A DNA stretch of 64,000 nucleotides, from NCBI GenBank assembly GCA_016707425.1, contig JADJHU010000001.1, positions 372,001 through 436,000 of the forward strand, in the 5' to 3' direction. This DNA is from Gammaproteobacteria bacterium (lineage in GTDB: Bacteria > Pseudomonadota > Gammaproteobacteria > Steroidobacterales > Steroidobacteraceae). Positions 52,219 through 61,860 of this stretch are shown here, piece by piece. Made by a program: the position numbers and the translations under genes. Below the pieces are notes generated by a model. The model had not been told where the DNA came from. It did not search any database and saw nothing but the letters and a program-made list of their open reading frames with translations. Positions within the stretch are counted from its first letter, which is position 1; the number at the start of each line of letters is the position of its first letter.

Positions 52219-55200
52219 ATGCCGGTACCCGGTCAGATTCCCGCCGCGCGACTCGCACAGATCGAGCGTGTGGTCTCCGCCGCGCACCGCTTCCGCGGTC
52301 GGCGCCTGAGCACGCGGGAACGCGATTTCCTGCGGGCCTATTACCGCGGGGTTTCCGAGGACGATCTCGGCGTACGCAGCCCCGGGTATCTGGCGGCCGC
52401 CGCCCTCGACCATCTCGACTCCGGCAAGGTCCGGCACGACGGCCAGCCGCTCGTGCGTGTTTTCAACCCGATTGCGCGCACCCATGGCTACCACGCGGCG
52501 CACACGCTGGTCAGCATCGTCACCGACGACATGCCCTTCCTCGTCGACTCGCTCGGCATCGTGTTCGCAGCAGCCGGCGTGGCCGTGCATCTGATCGTGC
52601 ATCCGGTGCTCGCCGTCGCGCGCAACGCGCGCGGCCGTCTGCGCGAGGCACGATCAGCGGGTTCCAGGCAGGCACACGCGGAGTCCTGGCAACTCTATGA
52701 GATCGATCGCCAGACCGATCCGGCGCGGCTCGCCGCGCTCGAACACGGCCTGAAGACCACGCTCGCCGACGTGCACGCGGCCGTCACGGACTGGGGGCCG
52801 ATGCGGCAGCGCATGCGCGAGTTGATCACCGGCCTGGGAGCCGATCCGCCACTTCTGCCCGCCAGCGAGGTGGAGGAAACCCGCGCGCTCCTCGACTGGA
52901 TGGAGAACGAGCATTTCATCTTCCTGGGCTATCGCTACGCCCGGCTGCGGCGCGGCCGCGTGGCGGATCAGCTCGTACCGGACGGCGGCTCGGGTCTGGG
53001 GATGCTGCGAGCGGATCCTGCCGGCGAGAGGCCGGCAGCGGCGACTACGCTTCGCGGAGAAGCGCGCAGACGCTTTCGCGAGCGAAGCCTTCTCGTGCTG
53101 ACCAAGGCGAGCTCGGTCTCCACCGTCCGCCGTGGTGTGCATCTCGACCACGTGGGGATCAGGACTTTTGATTCCCGCGGCAAGGTAACCGGCGAACATC
53201 GCTTCATCGGCCTCTGGGCATCGACTGCGTATCAGCGCAGCCCGCGAGAAATTCCGCTGCTCCGCCTCAGGGTCGGACAGGTCATGGAACACTTCGGTCT
53301 CGCCGCCCAGAGCCATGATGCCAAGGCCGTCCTGAAGGTACTGGAAAATTACCCGCGCGACGAACTCTTCCAGTCTGATGCCGACGAGCTCATCGAAGCG
53401 GTGCGCGGCATCGTGAATCTCTACGAGCGACGTGCCGTGCGGCTGCTGGTGCGCCGTGATCCCTATGGGCGGTTCTGGTCGTGCATGGTGTACGTCCCGC
53501 GCGACCGCTACAGCGCCGATGTGCGCCGGCGCATCGAGGAGATCCTGCTGGCACGACTCGGGGGCCGCGATCTCGAAGCGACAGCGTTCCTCTCCGAGTC
53601 GCGCCATGCCCGCCTGCACGTGATGGTCCGTACGGACCCACAGGAACCACAGGCCCGCGTCGATCTGCACGCCACCGAGCGACTCGTTGCTGCAGCGACG
53701 ATGACGTGGGGCGACCGGCTGCGAGAGGCCCTCACGGCGACGGGGCAGGACGAGGCAACGGTCGCAGCACTGCTGGACCGCTACGGCAGGATCCTCCCCG
53801 CTGCCTATCAGGAGGACGTCACGCCGGCGGCAGCGATCGAAGACCTCGCCGAGCTCGAGGCTCTGCGTGCGGATCCCCGGGCGCTGCGGCTCAGCCTGTA
53901 TCGACCGGCCAGCCAGCTGCCGCAGCAGATGCACCTGAAGATCGTGAAGCTCGGCCGCACCATTCCGATCTCGGACGTCCTGCCGATGCTCGAGAACTTC
54001 GGCCTGCGGGTGATCTCGGAGCGACCGTACGCGATTCCCTGGCCCGAGGGCGGCGAGGCCCACATCCAGGACTTTGAGCTCGAGCACCGCGATGCCCTGC
54101 GCATCGATGTCGGACCCGTCGAACCGATGTTCAACGAGGCCTTTGCGGCCGCGTGGCGCGGTGAACTGGAGAACGACGGCTTCAACCGCCTGCTCCTCGC
54201 CGCGGGCCTGCCAGGCCGCGAGATCATCCTCCTCCGGGCTTACTGCCGCTATCTCCTCCAGACGGGCCTGCCCTTCAGCCAGGCGTACATGGAACGCGTA
54301 CTCGTGCGGCACGCCGGATTTGCGCGCCGGCTGGTACGGCTGTTCCACCGGCTCTTCGACCCGGACATCAGCGATGCCGGACGCGCACGCGAAGCCGGAC
54401 GCCTGGGCACCGCCCTGCACGCGAGTCTCGGGAAGGTCACGAGCCTGGACGAAGACCGCATCCTGCGCGCCTGGCTAGGTGTCGTGAATGCCACACTACG
54501 CACCAACTTCTTCCAGAGAGACAAGGCGGGCATCCCGAAGGCCTGGCTTTCGTTCAAGCTCGATCCGGCGAAGATCCCGGAGCTGCCGCAGCCACGCCCG
54601 ATGTTCGAGGTCTTCGTCTACAGCCCGGCGGTCGAAGGGGTGCATCTGCGCAAGGGACACGTGGCGCGCGGCGGCATCCGGTGGTCGGATCGGCGTGAGG
54701 ACTTCCGCACGGAGATCCTCGGGCTCATGAAGGCGCAGCACGTCAAGAACACGGTGATCGTCCCGGTCGGCGCAAAAGGCGGGTTCGTGCCGAAGCGCCT
54801 GCCGGCCGGTGGTTCACGCGAGGACATCCAGCGCGAGGCCGTCGAGTGCTACCGCTGCTTCATCCGCGGGCTGCTGGACATCACGGACAACATCGTCTCG
54901 GGTCGCGTCGTACCGCCACCGCGGATCGTTCGCCGTGACGGGGACGATCCCTATCTCGTCGTCGCCGCGGACAAGGGCACGGCGGGCTTCTCGGACATCG
55001 CCAACGCGATCTCGGCCGAGTACGGCTTCTGGCTCGGCGATGCCTTCGCCTCCGGGGGATCGGCGGGCTACGACCACAAGAAGATGGGCATCACGGCGCG
55101 CGGCGCCTGGGAATGCGTCAGACGTCACTTCCGCGAGCTCGGTGTCGACGTCCAGTCGCAGGATTTCACAGTAGCCGGGATCGGCGACATGTCAGGTGAC

Positions 55201-57057
55201 GTCTTCGGCAACGGCATGCTGCTCTCGAAGCATATCCGGCTGGTCGCGGCCTTCGACCACCGGCACGTGTTCCTCGATCCTGAGCCCGATCCGGCGGCCA
55301 GCCTCGCTGAGCGGCGACGCCTCGCCGCGCTGCCACGTTCGAGCTGGGCCGATTACGATCAGCGGCTGCTGTCGCCGGGCGGTGGCGTCTTCGAGCGTTC
55401 GGCGAAATCGATCCCGCTGTCACCCGAGATCCAGACACTCCTCGGGATCCAGGCGAACGCCCCGACACCCGCAGAGATCATTGCCGCCATCCTCCGCATG
55501 CCGGTCGATCTTCTCTGGAACGGGGGCATCGGCACGTACGTGAAGGCGCGCGACGAGAGTCACGCCGAAGTGCGCGACCACGCGAACGATGCGGTGCGCG
55601 TGAACGGCTGCGAGCTGCGCGCCAGGGTCGTCGGCGAAGGAGGGAATCTCGGCATGACGCAGCGCGGTCGCATCGAATACGCGCTCGCGGGCGGGCGACT
55701 GGACACTGACTTCATCGACAACTCGGCCGGCGTCAACACCTCGGACGTCGAAGTCAACAACAAGATCCTGCTGAACGGCCTGGAGCACACCGGCCGTCTC
55801 ACACGCGGCGCGCGCAACCGGCTGCTGCGCAGCATGACGCGCGAGGTCGCCGCACAGGTGCTGCGCAACAACTACCTGCAGAGTCAGGCGCTCAGTGTCC
55901 TCGAGCTGACGGCCGCCGCACGGCTCGCAGAGTCTCAGCACGTCATCCGCTCGCTCGAGCTCGCCGGTGAGCTCGAGCGCAGCCTGGAGTTCCTGCCGGA
56001 CGACGAGACACTCGCCGAGCGCAGGAAGCATGGGCAGGGTCTCACGCGTCCCGAGCTCGCGATCGTCCTCTCCTACAGCAAGATCTGGCTGAATCACCGC
56101 CTGATCGCCTCGGACCTGCCGGACGATCCCTACTTCGCCGGGGAGCTCGAGCGCTACTTCCCCGGGCAGGTGCGCCGCCGCTTCGGCCGGGCGCTGCACA
56201 GGCATCGGCTGCGACGCGAGATCGTGGCCACGGCCACCACCAACAGCCTGGTCAATCGCATGGGCCCCGCTTTCGTGCTGCGGGCGCAGGACGACACGGG
56301 AAGCGATCCGGCGCGCATCGCGCGCGCCTGGACGATTGCCCGCGAGTCCTTCGATGCACGCTCACTCTGGGGTGCGATCGAGGCACTCGACAACCGCGTG
56401 CCCGCCCGCATCCAGTACGAAATGATGTATGCGAGCTCGCGCCTGCTGCGCCGTGCAAGCTACCAGCTCCTCCGGGCGCGCCGTGGCGCGCTCCCCGTGG
56501 CCTCCATGGTCCGCGAGCTCCGCCCCCCGGTGGGTGAGCTTGCCGGGCACATCGCCTCGCTCGTCACCGGAGTCGATCGCCAGCGGCTCGAGACGCTGCG
56601 CTCCGGCTATCTCCAAGCGGGCGTGCCGGCAGCACTCGCGACCCGCGTCGCCGCCCTCGAGGCGCTCGAAGCGGCCTGCGACGTCATCGAGCTCAGCGCG
56701 GCCAGCGGCATGGCGGGCATCGCGACGGCGAACCTGTACTTCGATCTGGGCGTACAGCTGGGCCTGGACTGGCTGCGTGCATCGATCGAGCGTCTGGCCG
56801 TCGACAACCGCTGGCAGGCGGCCGCTCGCGCGAGCCTGCGCAACAATGCCAGCCGCCTGCACCGGCAGCTGGCCGGGGCGGCGCTGATGGGGTCGACGCA
56901 CGCCGATCCGAAGAGCCGCGCGGCCGCCTGGCTCGCGACGAACCGCACAGCACTCACGCACTGGCAGCGCACGCTGTCGGAGCTGCGGGCCGCCAGCAGC
57001 ATCGATTTTGCCGCCCTTGCGGTGGGGCTCGATGGTCTGCGACAGCTCGCGGACTGA
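52219..57057 (+). CDS. NAD-specific glutamate dehydrogenase, 180-kDa type
   Basis: 1612 residues. Oxidatively deaminates glutamate to 2-oxoglutarate. The ~650-residue N-terminal region carries ACT-like segments (YHAAHTLVSIVTDDMPFLVD near residue 100; EETRALLDWMENEHFIFLGY near 220). The catalytic domain starts near 780 with RGGIRWSDRREDFRTEILGLMKAQ, then KNTVIVPVGAKGGFVPKRL, and a Rossmann region with VVGEGGNLGMTQ near 1140. A long C-terminal domain follows. The start MPVPGQIPAARL lies 20 bases after the ATPase stop. A longer frame to 52153 overlaps it. Confidence 0.96.
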   Translation: MPVPGQIPAARLAQIERVVSAAHRFRGRRLSTRERDFLRAYYRGVSEDDLGVRSPGYLAAAALDHLDSGKVRHDGQPLVRVFNPIARTHGYHAAHTLVSIVTDDMPFLVDSLGIVFAAAGVAVHLIVHPVLAVARNARGRLREARSAGSRQAHAESWQLYEIDRQTDPARLAALEHGLKTTLADVHAAVTDWGPMRQRMRELITGLGADPPLLPASEVEETRALLDWMENEHFIFLGYRYARLRRGRVADQLVPDGGSGLGMLRADPAGERPAAATTLRGEARRRFRERSLLVLTKASSVSTVRRGVHLDHVGIRTFDSRGKVTGEHRFIGLWASTAYQRSPREIPLLRLRVGQVMEHFGLAAQSHDAKAVLKVLENYPRDELFQSDADELIEAVRGIVNLYERRAVRLLVRRDPYGRFWSCMVYVPRDRYSADVRRRIEEILLARLGGRDLEATAFLSESRHARLHVMVRTDPQEPQARVDLHATERLVAAATMTWGDRLREALTATGQDEATVAALLDRYGRILPAAYQEDVTPAAAIEDLAELEALRADPRALRLSLYRPASQLPQQMHLKIVKLGRTIPISDVLPMLENFGLRVISERPYAIPWPEGGEAHIQDFELEHRDALRIDVGPVEPMFNEAFAAAWRGELENDGFNRLLLAAGLPGREIILLRAYCRYLLQTGLPFSQAYMERVLVRHAGFARRLVRLFHRLFDPDISDAGRAREAGRLGTALHASLGKVTSLDEDRILRAWLGVVNATLRTNFFQRDKAGIPKAWLSFKLDPAKIPELPQPRPMFEVFVYSPAVEGVHLRKGHVARGGIRWSDRREDFRTEILGLMKAQHVKNTVIVPVGAKGGFVPKRLPAGGSREDIQREAVECYRCFIRGLLDITDNIVSGRVVPPPRIVRRDGDDPYLVVAADKGTAGFSDIANAISAEYGFWLGDAFASGGSAGYDHKKMGITARGAWECVRRHFRELGVDVQSQDFTVAGIGDMSGDVFGNGMLLSKHIRLVAAFDHRHVFLDPEPDPAASLAERRRLAALPRSSWADYDQRLLSPGGGVFERSAKSIPLSPEIQTLLGIQANAPTPAEIIAAILRMPVDLLWNGGIGTYVKARDESHAEVRDHANDAVRVNGCELRARVVGEGGNLGMTQRGRIEYALAGGRLDTDFIDNSAGVNTSDVEVNNKILLNGLEHTGRLTRGARNRLLRSMTREVAAQVLRNNYLQSQALSVLELTAAARLAESQHVIRSLELAGELERSLEFLPDDETLAERRKHGQGLTRPELAIVLSYSKIWLNHRLIASDLPDDPYFAGELERYFPGQVRRRFGRALHRHRLRREIVATATTNSLVNRMGPAFVLRAQDDTGSDPARIARAWTIARESFDARSLWGAIEALDNRVPARIQYEMMYASSRLLRRASYQLLRARRGALPVASMVRELRPPVGELAGHIASLVTGVDRQRLETLRSGYLQAGVPAALATRVAALEALEAACDVIELSAASGMAGIATANLYFDLGVQLGLDWLRASIERLAVDNRWQAAARASLRNNASRLHRQLAGAALMGSTHADPKSRAAAWLATNRTALTHWQRTLSELRAASSIDFAALAVGLDGLRQLAD

Positions 57058-57136
57058 GCGACCCTGCGCGACGCGCTGCATACGGCACGGAAAACCCCGA
57101 CAATACCTGCCCCCATCCGCCCGACGAGGATCGATC

Positions 57137-57886
57137 GTGACTCACAAGCTCGTGCTCCTGCGCCATGGTCAGAGTGCCTGGAATCTGGCCAACCTCTTCA
57201 CCGGCTGGACAGATGTGGACCTCACCGAGCAGGGTCGCATCGAAGCACGCCAGGCGGGCATCGAACTGAGGAAGGAGGGGTTGCTGCCCGATGTGGCCTT
57301 CACCTCGGTGCTGAAGCGTGCGATCCGCACCCTCTGGATCGCGCTCGACGAACTCGACCGCATGTGGATTCCCGTGGAACGCAGCTGGCGCCTGAACGAG
57401 CGTCACTACGGCGCGCTCCAGGGACTGGACAAGGCTCAGACCGTCGAGCAACACGGGGAGCGGCAGGTGAAGATCTGGCGGCGCAGCTACGACATCCCCC
57501 CACCACCGCTCGCAGCCGACGATCCGCGCCATCCGCGCTTCGACCCGCGCTACGCGCAGGTCGACCGGGCGCAGCTGCCGGCGACCGAATCGCTGAAGGA
57601 CACTCTCGGGCGCGTACTGCCGTTCTGGGAGGAGCGCATTGCCCCGGAGCTGCGTGCCGGTCGGCTCGTGCTGGTCGCCGCCCACGGCAACAGTCTGCGC
57701 GCGATGGTCAAGATGCTTGATCAGATCTCCGAGGCTGCGATCGTGGAGCTCAATATTCCGACCGGCATACCGTTGCTCTACGAGCTCGACGGAAGCCTGC
57801 AGCCGGTGAGTCGCCGCTACCTCGGCGATCCGGATGCCATCGCCGCCGCCGCCGAGGCCGTGCGCCGGCAGACCGAGAAGCGCTGA
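57137..57886 (+). CDS. gpmA: 2,3-bisphosphoglycerate-dependent phosphoglycerate mutase
   Basis: 249 residues from the GTG at 57137 (GAGGA Shine-Dalgarno). Interconverts 3- and 2-phosphoglycerate via a phospho-His. LRHGQSAWNLANLFTGW holds the active His near residue 10, and the second His is in VAAHGNSLRAMVK near 184. The insert ERHYGALQGLDKAQT is typical for the cofactor-dependent form. The upstream in-frame ATG at 57008 lies within the GDH gene. Confidence 0.96.
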   Translation: MTHKLVLLRHGQSAWNLANLFTGWTDVDLTEQGRIEARQAGIELRKEGLLPDVAFTSVLKRAIRTLWIALDELDRMWIPVERSWRLNERHYGALQGLDKAQTVEQHGERQVKIWRRSYDIPPPPLAADDPRHPRFDPRYAQVDRAQLPATESLKDTLGRVLPFWEERIAPELRAGRLVLVAAHGNSLRAMVKMLDQISEAAIVELNIPTGIPLLYELDGSLQPVSRRYLGDPDAIAAAAEAVRRQTEKR

Positions 57887-57919
57887 GGACGGGCGGACGG
57901 ACCGGGGGAACGGCTGCGC

Positions 57920-58354
57920 TCAGCGACCCGGTGTCGCGCTCTCCTGGGGCACGTGGCCGGCCGCCCAGCCATCGTAGCGTCCGCCAAGTTCGGCCGCGAG
58001 CCGGTTGAAGTGTGCACTCAGCTCGCGCATGTCGGGCACGGACAGACGCATGGACCTCGTGGCGCGCAGACTGAACGGAAACTCCACACTCTCCTGGATC
58101 GGCCGGAACCGCACGGTGTAGCCCGCCGCTTCGAGCCGTGCAGCCAGGGTCGAGGCCGCCGCATCGGTGGGCAGCGCGAAAAAGAAATCGACCTCATGAG
58201 CCTTGAAGGGATCGGACCCCTGGGCACGCAGGCGCTCGATCAGCCGGTCGTCGTAACCGTGTTCGTGATGGCGCAGCCTGCGGACACTGACACCGATGCG
58301 CACGAGCAGCAGCACCGCACCCGCGGCGAGCAGATAGACGAGCCAGTCGAGCAT
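57920..58354 (-). CDS. RraB-family protein (regulator of ribonuclease E) with TM anchor
   Basis: 144 residues. An N-terminal TM helix (about 3-22) precedes a RraB-like domain: an acidic first half (HGYDDRLIERLRAQGSD) and the HEVDFFFALPTDAAASTLAARLEAAGY block. RraB binds RNase E and lowers mRNA decay in E. coli. The anchor is absent in the E. coli protein, so the role may differ. Start at 58354 after AAAGGAA. A longer frame to 58747 overlaps the bactofilin gene. Confidence 0.8.
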   Translation of the reverse strand: MLDWLVYLLAAGAVLLLVRIGVSVRRLRHHEHGYDDRLIERLRAQGSDPFKAHEVDFFFALPTDAAASTLAARLEAAGYTVRFRPIQESVEFPFSLRATRSMRLSVPDMRELSAHFNRLAAELGGRYDGWAAGHVPQESATPGR

Positions 58355-58547
58355 TACCCATTCCTTTCGGCCGGATGGCGGAGCGTGCACCGTGCGGCGT
58401 CCGGGGGCAATGGCCGTGACCGGATCGTCGGGCCCAGACGCCGCCCACAGGCGGGACGGGCATCGATGTCTCCGGACCGAGACACTGGCCGGACCTCCCC
58501 GCTCCGGGGTAACTTCGCGTTTCTGACAACTGGAGGGAGTACGACCC

Positions 58548-59060
58548 ATGGCTCTGTGGAAAGACAGCAACCCGATGCCGCAGGATTCCCCGGTGCGTGA
58601 GGCCGACAAGACCAATGTGGCGGCACTCAATCCCGAACCTGTGACTCGTCGCGCACCGCCGTCTGCCCCCGCTCCGGCCCCGCGTGCCGAAGCGAAGGAA
58701 TCGCTCATCGCCCCCGGGGTGACGATCGAAGGCAAGATCGAAGGCACGGGTCACGTGCGGCTCGCGGGCCGCTTCAAGGGCGACGTGAGCGTCGATGGCA
58801 ACCTGACCATCGAGACCGGCGCGCAACTGACGGGCCTGGTGCGTGCGAGCGTGGTGGTCGTCGCTGGCCACCTGCAGGGCAACATCGAAAACGCGCGGCG
58901 GGTCGAGCTCCTCGAGGGCGGTGTCATCGACGGCGACGTGAAGGCCGGATCACTCACGGTCGCCGCAGGCTCGAAGATGCGCGGCAAGGTGGAGTTCGGC
59001 TGGGAGGAGAAAGGCGGCAAGCCGGCGGTCGATGCCCGGGGGCTCGGTACGGGCACATGA
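58548..59060 (+). CDS. bactofilin (polymer-forming cytoskeletal protein)
   Basis: 170 residues. A disordered, Pro/Ala-rich N-terminus (1-50) precedes the right-handed beta-helix core of about 100 residues (IAPGVTIEGKIEGTGHVRLA, VDGNLTIETGAQLTGLV and following six-residue rungs). Bactofilins form filaments for local cell-wall synthesis or morphology. GGAGGGAG precedes the ATG. The stop overlaps the following zinc-ribbon gene (ATGA). Confidence 0.93.
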   Translation: MALWKDSNPMPQDSPVREADKTNVAALNPEPVTRRAPPSAPAPAPRAEAKESLIAPGVTIEGKIEGTGHVRLAGRFKGDVSVDGNLTIETGAQLTGLVRASVVVVAGHLQGNIENARRVELLEGGVIDGDVKAGSLTVAAGSKMRGKVEFGWEEKGGKPAVDARGLGTGT

Positions 59061-59482
59061 ATGCCGGCCGCCCGGCCACTCCCGGGAAGACGCGGACCTG
59101 CCCGCACTGCAAGGCGACGATCCTCGAGACCCACAGCATCTGTCCCGGCTGCCACCACCATCTGCGATTCGATTCGCAGGCGGCCCGACGACAGCTCGAG
59201 GCGCGCTCGGCATTGCGTGTGGAGGGCACCATCCGTCACACGGAGCCCGGGGAGGCCTGCGAGTACTGCATCGTGCTCTGCGTGCGCAACGAACGTGGCG
59301 AAGAGATTGCACGCCAGGTGGTCAGCGTCGGCGCACTGGCCCCCGCCGAACAGCGCAGCTTCTCGCTGTCGGTGGATCTGCTGCCCGCCGAGACGCAGCG
59401 GACCGCACCACCCCCCGTGCAGCGTCCGTCCGCCCCGGTGGCCCCACGGCGCCCGAAGATCTGGTCACCGAACAAGCTTTGA
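59057..59482 (+). CDS. small zinc-ribbon protein downstream of bactofilin
   Basis: 141 residues. An N-terminal CPHC-x(10)-CPGCHHHL zinc ribbon (about Cys15 to Cys32) precedes a beta-rich domain with EYCIVLCVRNERGEEIARQ. A Pro-rich tail follows. I do not know a named family. Coupled translation with bactofilin suggests it acts with the filament, for example as an adaptor. Confidence 0.75.
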   Translation: MNAGRPATPGKTRTCPHCKATILETHSICPGCHHHLRFDSQAARRQLEARSALRVEGTIRHTEPGEACEYCIVLCVRNERGEEIARQVVSVGALAPAEQRSFSLSVDLLPAETQRTAPPPVQRPSAPVAPRRPKIWSPNKL

Positions 59483-59547
59483 GCTGACGTCCCGCACGCA
59501 GTAGGATCGGGCCGGACCCAGGGCGAGGTGCACCGGAGGTATTCGCG

Positions 59548-60228
59548 ATGCGTGGTCTGATCGTGGCAGCAGCGTTCTTCCTGCTCATCCATTTCGGCAT
59601 CGCCGGTTCGCGGCTGCGCGACGTGCTGGTCGCACGCCTGGGTGAGAAGACCTTTCGGGGGCTGTTCGCCCTCCTGTCGGCCGCGGGGCTCGCGTGGCTC
59701 ATCTTCGCCTACCGCCGTGCACCGCTCGAGACCCTCTGGCTGGCACCGCGTCCGCTGGCGCACAGCGCCTTCGGGCTCGTGCTGCTCGCCTTCCTGCTCG
59801 CCGTGCCCGGGCTCCTGACACCCAACCCCACCGCAGCCGGTCGCGAGCCGCGCCTGGAGAGCTCCGATGCGGTACAGGGCATCGTCCGGGTGACGCGCCA
59901 TCCCTTTCTCTGGGGCACCGCCCTCTGGGCTCTGGCACATCTGCTCGCAAACGGCGATCTCGCATCGGTCGTATTCTTCGGTTCGCTGCTGCTGCTGGCG
60001 CTTGCCGGCACGTTTTCCATCGACGCCAAGCGGCGGCGTCACTTCGGTGCGAGCTGGAACGCCTTCGAGCGGGCCACCTCGAGTGTGCCTTTCGGCGCCA
60101 TCGCTGCAGGACGCAACCGACTCGCAATCGGAGAGATCGGCGCCTGGCGGCTGCTCGCGGCGCTCGCTGCCTATGCGGTCGTACTCGCGTTCCACGCGAC
60201 GTGGTTCGGTGTGAATCCGCTGCCCTGA
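59548..60228 (+). CDS. NnrU family membrane protein
   Basis: 226 residues, about six TM helices. The NnrU hallmarks are present: VTRHPFLWGTALWALAHLLANGD near residue 115 and an SIDAKRRRHFG block near 153. NnrU proteins were first linked to nitrite/NO reduction in denitrifiers, and related enzymes act as isomerases in carotenoid pathways. The link to the NO reductase-like operon 24 kb away is suggestive only. GGAGGT precedes the ATG. Confidence 0.88.
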   Translation: MRGLIVAAAFFLLIHFGIAGSRLRDVLVARLGEKTFRGLFALLSAAGLAWLIFAYRRAPLETLWLAPRPLAHSAFGLVLLAFLLAVPGLLTPNPTAAGREPRLESSDAVQGIVRVTRHPFLWGTALWALAHLLANGDLASVVFFGSLLLLALAGTFSIDAKRRRHFGASWNAFERATSSVPFGAIAAGRNRLAIGEIGAWRLLAALAAYAVVLAFHATWFGVNPLP

Positions 60229-60253
60229 GCCCGCCGACCGCTCTATCGCCCGG

Positions 60254-61860
60254 ATGAGCTGGCCAAGCGAGGGCACCCGCGCGCCGGTTGCGGCACGGAT
60301 CTGGGATCTGCTGGTCGTCGGTGGCGGGATCAACGGCACGGCCATCGCCCGCGATGCGGCGGGACGCGGATTTTCGGTGCTGCTGTGCGAACAGGACGAT
60401 CTCGCTGCCCATACCTCCTCAGCCAGCACCAAGCTGATTCATGGCGGCCTGCGCTATCTCGAATACGGCCAGTTCGGCCTGGTGCGCAAGGCGCTGCTCG
60501 AGCGCGAAGTGCTGCTCGCCTCGGCTCCGCATGTGCTGCGACCGCTGCACTTCGTGCTGCCTCACGCGCCTCACCTTCGACCTGCCTGGGCGATTCGCGC
60601 CGGGCTCTTCCTCTACGATCATCTCGCGCGCCGTCGCCTGCTGCCGGGCTCGCGGGCGATCGATCTGCGCACACATCCCGCCGGTGCACCGCTCGCTGCC
60701 CCGCCTGGCCGCGGCTTCGTCTACTCCGATGTGCGCGCGGACGACTCACGGCTCGTCGTCCTGAATGCGCTCGATGCCGCCGACCGCGGCGCGTGCATCC
60801 TGACGCGCACGCGCTGCGAGCGCCTGATGCCTGCGACACACGGCTGGACTGCCGAGCTCTCCGAACGCGTCTCAGGGCACCGTGAGATCCGGGCCCGCGC
60901 CGTCGTGAACGCCGCGGGTCCATGGGTGACCCGCTTCCTCGAGCACGCCACACCGGTGCGCCGCCACCGCACACTGCGGCTCGTCAAGGGCAGCCACATC
61001 ATCGTGCCTCAGCTCTTCCAGCACCGCTTTGCCTACATCCTCCAGAACGAGGACCGCCGTGTCGTGTTTGCCATTCCCTACGAGGGGGCCTTTACCCTCA
61101 TCGGCACGACGGACCTCGAGTACCAGGGCGAACCCGCCGAGGCGCGCATTACGGGCGGGGAAACGGACTACCTCTGCGACACGGCGCAGCGCTGGTTCGC
61201 ACGTGGCCCTGCGGCTGCGGACGTGGTGGCGAGCTATTCGGGCGTGCGCCCGCTGATCGACGATGAATCGGCCGCCGCAAGCCGCGTCACGCGCGACTAC
61301 GCCCTCGAGATCGATTGCATGCCCGCTCCCGTGCTCTCCGTCTTCGGCGGCAAGCTCACGACACATCGGATGCTGGCCGAAGAAGCCATCGATCGGCTGG
61401 CAGCCCTCCTCGGCCGGCGCGGAGCAGCGTGGACCAGGGGTGCATACCTGCCGGGCGGCAATCTGCCGCAGGGAAGCTTCGCGGTTCTGCTGCGCACGCT
61501 CGAGAGCGCTATCCCTGGCTGCCGGCGTCGCTGCGGCTGCGCTTTGCACGCTCCTATGGCACGCGGGTCGACCGCATCCTCGGCGACTCACGTTCACTGA
61601 CCGCGCTCGGTGCAGCCGTGCTGCCCGAGCTCCACGAACGCGAGCTCGACTACCTCTGCCGCGAGGAATGGGCCCGCACGCCCGAGGACATCCTCTGGCG
61701 GCGCTCGAAGCTCGGTCTGCACCTGCCACCCGGGGCGCCAGAGGTGCTCGGGCGCTGGCTGGAACGGAACCACACAGGTCGCGCGCAGGCCGAGATCGAA
61801 CTCGGCCTCAGTCGTGCCCGAGAATCATCGCCCCTGTCGGCACACCCACACCGCTGCTGA
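60254..61860 (+). pseudogene. glpD: aerobic glycerol-3-phosphate dehydrogenase, interrupted by a -1 frameshift
   Basis: Oxidises glycerol-3-phosphate to DHAP and reduces quinone at the membrane. The first frame has the FAD motif VVGGGINGTAIARDAAGRG, STKLIHGGLRYLE, VNAAGPW and SVFGGKLTTHRMLAEEA, then diverges after LLRTLES near 61507. The second frame supplies RYPWLPASLRLRFARSYG and the C-terminal REEWARTPEDILWRRSKLGL. One missing C (AGC-CGC-TAT) would restore about 535 residues. The tail then runs 53 bases into the convergent Ltp-like gene. Confidence 0.88.
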
